DNA of 8,344 nucleotides from Anaerorhabdus sp036641015 (lineage in GTDB: Bacteria; Bacillota_I; Bacilli_A; Erysipelotrichales; Erysipelotrichaceae), in the NCBI RefSeq assembly GCF_036641015.1, contig NZ_JAVWFO010000066.1, positions 1 through 8,344 on the forward strand, written 5' to 3'. Made by a program: the position numbers and the translations under genes. Positions within the stretch are counted from its first letter, which is position 1, and every line of letters starts with the position of its first letter. This document shows positions 6,328-8,344 of the stretch, one piece after another. The notes under the pieces were generated by a model. The model saw nothing but the letters and a program-made list of their open reading frames with translations, had not been told where the DNA came from and searched no databases.

Positions 6328-6684
6328 ATGAAAAACAAGAAATTAATTATTGCTGGTTTGGTAATTATTTTGGTAGTTGCTGGATTCTTTATAATGAATC
6401 AATTTAATTTGTTTACTACTAATGTTCTAGATAGTAATACACAATTTGAAGGTGAGATAATTAAAGTTAATGAATCATCGATATTAGTGGAAGTAAATGA
6501 TGATGCAAATATAAAGAAAACTAGTGATGTGATTGAAGTATCACTCAATACAAAGAAAAAAAATCACGATATAAAGTTTAAAATTGGTGATATTGTTTGG
6601 GTTATTTATGATGGTGTAATTATGGAGAGTTATCCAGCACAAGTAAATGGTGTTTATGAGATTAAATTAGTAGAAACAAAATAA
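6328..6684 (+). CDS. Small membrane-anchored or secreted protein, DUF3221 (YobA)-like
   Basis: A 118-residue protein. Residues 1-5 (MKNKK) are basic and 6-23 form one strongly hydrophobic segment (LIIAGLVIILVVAGFFIM), so it is a signal peptide or N-terminal anchor. There is no lipobox cysteine. The rest is predicted to be beta-rich and outside the membrane: FEGEIIKVNESSILVEV, then IGDIVWVIYDGVIMESYPAQVNGVYEI. That last pattern (GD-V-V-YDG-ESYPAQV) is what I associate with the DUF3221/YobA family, of unknown function and usually a similar size. The assignment is from memory of the pattern and not from a search. The Shine-Dalgarno AGGAGG at 6318-6323 overlaps the TAG stop of the acetyltransferase gene, indicating one transcript and possibly coupled translation. 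A terminator follows the stop. Confidence 0.72.
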   Translation: MKNKKLIIAGLVIILVVAGFFIMNQFNLFTTNVLDSNTQFEGEIIKVNESSILVEVNDDANIKKTSDVIEVSLNTKKKNHDIKFKIGDIVWVIYDGVIMESYPAQVNGVYEIKLVETK

Positions 6685-6693
6685 GTATAATTA

Positions 6694-6718
6694 AAAGCAT
6701 ATGCGACGCATATGCTTT
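6694..6718. terminator. Bidirectional terminator between the DUF3221-like gene and the nucleotidyltransferase gene
   Basis: An 11-bp perfect stem (6694-6704 with 6708-6718) built on AAAGCATATGCG closes a 3-base loop GAC. The + strand continues with an interrupted T run (ACTTTACTATTT). The - strand continues as TTTTAATTATA. It lies 9 bases after one stop and 6 bases from the stop of the convergent gene. Confidence 0.8.
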
Positions 6719-6724
6719 ACTTTA

Positions 6725-7627
6725 CTATTTCCACAAATCGAATGGATATAATCCATTATCTTTGCATTCTTGTAATTTAGTTACAACACCTGGTTTGTCT
6801 TCTTTGTATGTAACTCCAAACCAATGATCTTTACTATTCATAATCTTAACTTTGCACTTACCTTCGCTAATTAGTTGACCAACTGCAGTAGGCAATACAT
6901 GTTCACATTTCATAGGGTTTTCAATAATACCTTTTTTGATAAAGTCATTAAAGATATCTTTACAATCATCAATTACTTTTGGTGTGAATCCCCAGAAGTT
7001 CATTGATACAACTGCATCATCAGATAAAGGTTTCCATTCACCGTTTTCTTCGAATACAGGTTTACCGTTTTCTCTAGCGATTTTTTGGATTTCAACGATT
7101 TTTGTTAGGTAACCATCTGTATTTTCGCAAAGACCACGAGTAACAGTACCGTTATCAGTTAGTGTATTATTACATAAATAACCAACCATACCATAATTAT
7201 CATCACTAACTTCATTAGCTAAGAAATTATAGATAACTTTAAATGCATCTTTACCATAATAGTCATCAGCATTACAGATAGCAAATGGAGCATCAAGATT
7301 TTTACATGCAAGCAATGCATGTGTAGTTCCCCAAGGTTTTTCTCTACCTTCTGGAACTGTAATTCCTTCAGGAATATCATTGATATCTTGATATGCAAAT
7401 TCAACTTCCATATGTTTAGATACTTTATCAGTTAAGCATTGTTTGAATGCTTCTTCATGTTCTTTTCTTATAATTAAGACAACTTTTTCAAATCCTGCTT
7501 CATGAGCATCGTAAATTGAGAAGTCTATAATTGATTCACCGTTATTTCCAACAGTATCAATTTGTTTAAGTCCTCCATAGCGACTACCCATTCCAGCAGC
7601 CAAAATAACTAAAACTGGTTTTTTCAT
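6725..7627 (-). CDS. Sugar-phosphate nucleotidyltransferase-like protein (NTP_transferase family)
   Basis: A 300-residue cytosolic enzyme of the GT-A-like nucleotidyltransferase fold, which joins an NTP to a sugar-1-phosphate or similar phosphorylated substrate with release of pyrophosphate. The N-terminal nucleotide-binding signature is LAAGMGSRYGGLKQ (residues 9-22, with G12, G14, R16 and K21). The metal-binding acidic pair lies in NADDYYG (D121, D122). PWGTTHALL near residue 100 is the family's substrate/base-binding stretch. It differs from GalU and RfbA in sequence, so those names are not applied. Proteins of this type are usually annotated only as nucleotidyltransferase. The ATG is supported by AAGGAG at 7635-7640, 7 bases away. 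It is a single gene: a terminator lies downstream, maf is divergent, and no phosphotransferase or glycan genes are adjacent. The NTP and sugar specificity are unknown. Confidence 0.83.
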   Translation of the reverse strand: MKKPVLVILAAGMGSRYGGLKQIDTVGNNGESIIDFSIYDAHEAGFEKVVLIIRKEHEEAFKQCLTDKVSKHMEVEFAYQDINDIPEGITVPEGREKPWGTTHALLACKNLDAPFAICNADDYYGKDAFKVIYNFLANEVSDDNYGMVGYLCNNTLTDNGTVTRGLCENTDGYLTKIVEIQKIARENGKPVFEENGEWKPLSDDAVVSMNFWGFTPKVIDDCKDIFNDFIKKGIIENPMKCEHVLPTAVGQLISEGKCKVKIMNSKDHWFGVTYKEDKPGVVTKLQECKDNGLYPFDLWK

Positions 7628-7656
7628 TTAATTTCTCCTTCATTTATGTTAAAAAT

Positions 7657-7665
7657 ATTATATCA
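7657..7665 (-). promoter_or_regulatory. Extended -10 promoter of the nucleotidyltransferase gene
   Basis: On the minus strand the site reads TGATATAAT, a perfect extended -10 (TGn plus TATAAT). Such a site can work with little or no -35, and none is obvious. Transcription should start near 7650, giving a leader of about 23 bases before the start codon. Confidence 0.6.
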
Positions 7666-7669
7666 TGCT

Positions 7670-7675
7670 TATAAT
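7670..7675 (+). promoter_or_regulatory. -10 box of maf
   Basis: A perfect TATAAT on the + strand lies seven bases from the opposing -10 box of the divergent gene. The -35 region (TGTTAA at 7647-7652 with a 17-base spacer) is weak. Transcription would start near 7682, leaving about 11 bases before the ATG and only just including the Shine-Dalgarno AGAGG. Confidence 0.45.
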
Positions 7676-7692
7676 AGATTAGAGGATGAAAT

Positions 7693-8259
7693 ATGAAAAA
7701 AATTAATTTAATATTGGCGAGTCAGTCTCCAAGAAGAAAAGAATTGATGGATGTAATCGGAATACCGTTTAGTATAGAGGTAGCTGACATTGATGAAACG
7801 ATGAACCTAAATGGTAATTTGGTCGATGAAATAAAGGAATTAGCTTATAAAAAAGCTAAAGTTATCGCTGATAATCACAAAGATTCTGTTGTAATTGGTG
7901 CAGATACTATTGTTGTTTATGAAAATAAAGTTTTAGGAAAACCAAAAACAAATGAAGATGCTTTTGAGATGTTAAAATTATTATCAGGGAAAACGCATAA
8001 AGTATTAACGGGAGTATCGATTATTAATTGTGATGATATTCAAAAGTTTTGTTCAATTAGTGAAGTAACATTCAATGAACTAAGTGATGATGAAATAACT
8101 AAATACATTGAGACAAAAGAACCTATGGATAAAGCAGGGGCTTATGGTATCCAAGGATTTGGCGGATGTTTTGTACGTGAAATAAAAGGGGATTACTATA
8201 CAATTATGGGCTTGCCACTATCTTTAGTTTATCAAGAACTTATGAAGATATTTTCTTGA
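7693..8259 (+). CDS. maf: Maf nucleoside triphosphate pyrophosphatase (dTTP/UTP pyrophosphatase, YhdE type)
   Basis: A cytosolic house-cleaning enzyme of 188 residues that hydrolyses nucleoside triphosphates (dTTP, UTP and modified pyrimidines in the characterised YhdE branch) to monophosphate plus PPi. In some Bacillota it is linked to septum formation. The N-terminal signature ILASQSPRRKEL (7-18) supplies the Ser and Arg phosphate contacts. GADTIV has the catalytic Asp71, LGKP has Lys83, and LSGKTHKVLTGV follows. EPMDKAGAYGIQGFGG carries Gln154, the feature that separates the dTTP/UTP group from the YceF m7GTP group. Length is normal. The ATG is supported by AGAGG at 7681-7685, 7 bases upstream. 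No terminator follows, so transcripts probably run into the downstream tRNA. Confidence 0.94.
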   Translation: MKKINLILASQSPRRKELMDVIGIPFSIEVADIDETMNLNGNLVDEIKELAYKKAKVIADNHKDSVVIGADTIVVYENKVLGKPKTNEDAFEMLKLLSGKTHKVLTGVSIINCDDIQKFCSISEVTFNELSDDEITKYIETKEPMDKAGAYGIQGFGGCFVREIKGDYYTIMGLPLSLVYQELMKIFS

Positions 8260-8284
8260 TATTTTCATATGATTTCGTTATTAT
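8256..8284 (+). promoter_or_regulatory. Promoter of tRNA-Thr, overlapping the end of maf
   Basis: The -35 TTGATA at 8256-8261 contains the maf TGA stop codon. The -10 TATTAT at 8279-8284 follows after a 17-base spacer. Each box matches consensus at 5 of 6 bases. Predicted transcription start is about 8291, roughly two bases before the mature tRNA end. Confidence 0.6.
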
Positions 8285-8292
8285 AGAGTAGC

Positions 8293-8344
8293 GCCGCCTT
8301 GGTATAGTGGTAACACACATCCATGGTAAGGATGAGCGGGCAGT
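8293..8344 (+). tRNA. tRNA-Thr (anticodon GGT), 5' part only
   Basis: The acceptor 5' strand is GCCGCCT (8293-8299), followed by T8 and G9. The D-arm is GTAT (8302-8305), loop AGTGGTA and ACAC (8313-8316), with one mismatch at the 12-23 pair (A/C). The anticodon arm is perfect: CATCC / GGATG around loop ATGGTAA, with anticodon GGT at 8325-8327. The variable loop is AGCGG, and the T-stem begins GCAGT at the window end. The T-loop and 3' acceptor are outside the window; they should supply ACTGC and AGGCGGC. GGT decodes ACC and ACT threonine codons. Confidence 0.88.

Noticed and set aside
7219..7404. Alternate minus-strand frame inside the nucleotidyltransferase gene
   Set aside because: It overlaps the NADD and PWGTTHALL coding stretch in another frame and has no protein-like features.
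1..8344. CRISPR array, insertion sequence, prophage or integration site at the tRNA ends
   Set aside because: No regularly spaced repeats, transposase, integrase or duplicated tRNA 3' end was seen; all genes have similar AT-rich composition.

Overview
The window looks like chromosome from a low-GC, fermentative, anaerobic member of the Bacillota. The base composition is strongly AT-rich. Shine-Dalgarno sites are GGAGG-like, sigma-A-type TATAAT promoters are frequent, the tRNA CCA end is genome-encoded, and there is a ferredoxin-type [FeFe] hydrogenase. The gene set would suit an Erysipelotrichia/Coprobacillaceae-like gut bacterium, but this placement is an inference; no marker gene here fixes the taxonomy.

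Layout. The window opens in the 3' part of a tRNA-Lys(CTT) gene, followed by an intrinsic terminator. Next come three singly transcribed genes, each with its own signals: brnQ (branched-chain amino acid importer, +), an [FeFe] hydrogenase with a C-terminal rubredoxin domain (+), and, converging on it, a cytosolic TPR-GAF-GGDEF diguanylate cyclase (-). Divergent from the cyclase is a two-gene unit (+) made of a tandem GNAT acetyltransferase and a small membrane-anchored DUF3221-like protein. This converges on a sugar-phosphate nucleotidyltransferase-like gene (-), which is divergent from maf (dTTP/UTP pyrophosphatase, +). The window closes in the 5' part of a tRNA-Thr(GGT) gene whose promoter starts inside the maf stop region.

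How the genes relate. There is no single pathway here. The region is compact, with no gap over 300 bases, and is organised by divergent promoters and shared bidirectional terminators. BrnQ imports Leu/Ile/Val with a cation. The hydrogenase would dispose of fermentation electrons as H2 or take them up, and needs HydE/F/G maturases encoded elsewhere. The cyclase makes c-di-GMP. Maf sanitises nucleotides or acts in the cell cycle. I see no CRISPR array, insertion sequence, phage gene or attachment site.

Most worth a second look: the rubredoxin-tailed hydrogenase, with Thr where the L2 motif normally has Met, and a 19-bp palindrome overlying its -35 element. I found no convincing new multi-gene system; the rest is ordinary accessory or core chromosome.
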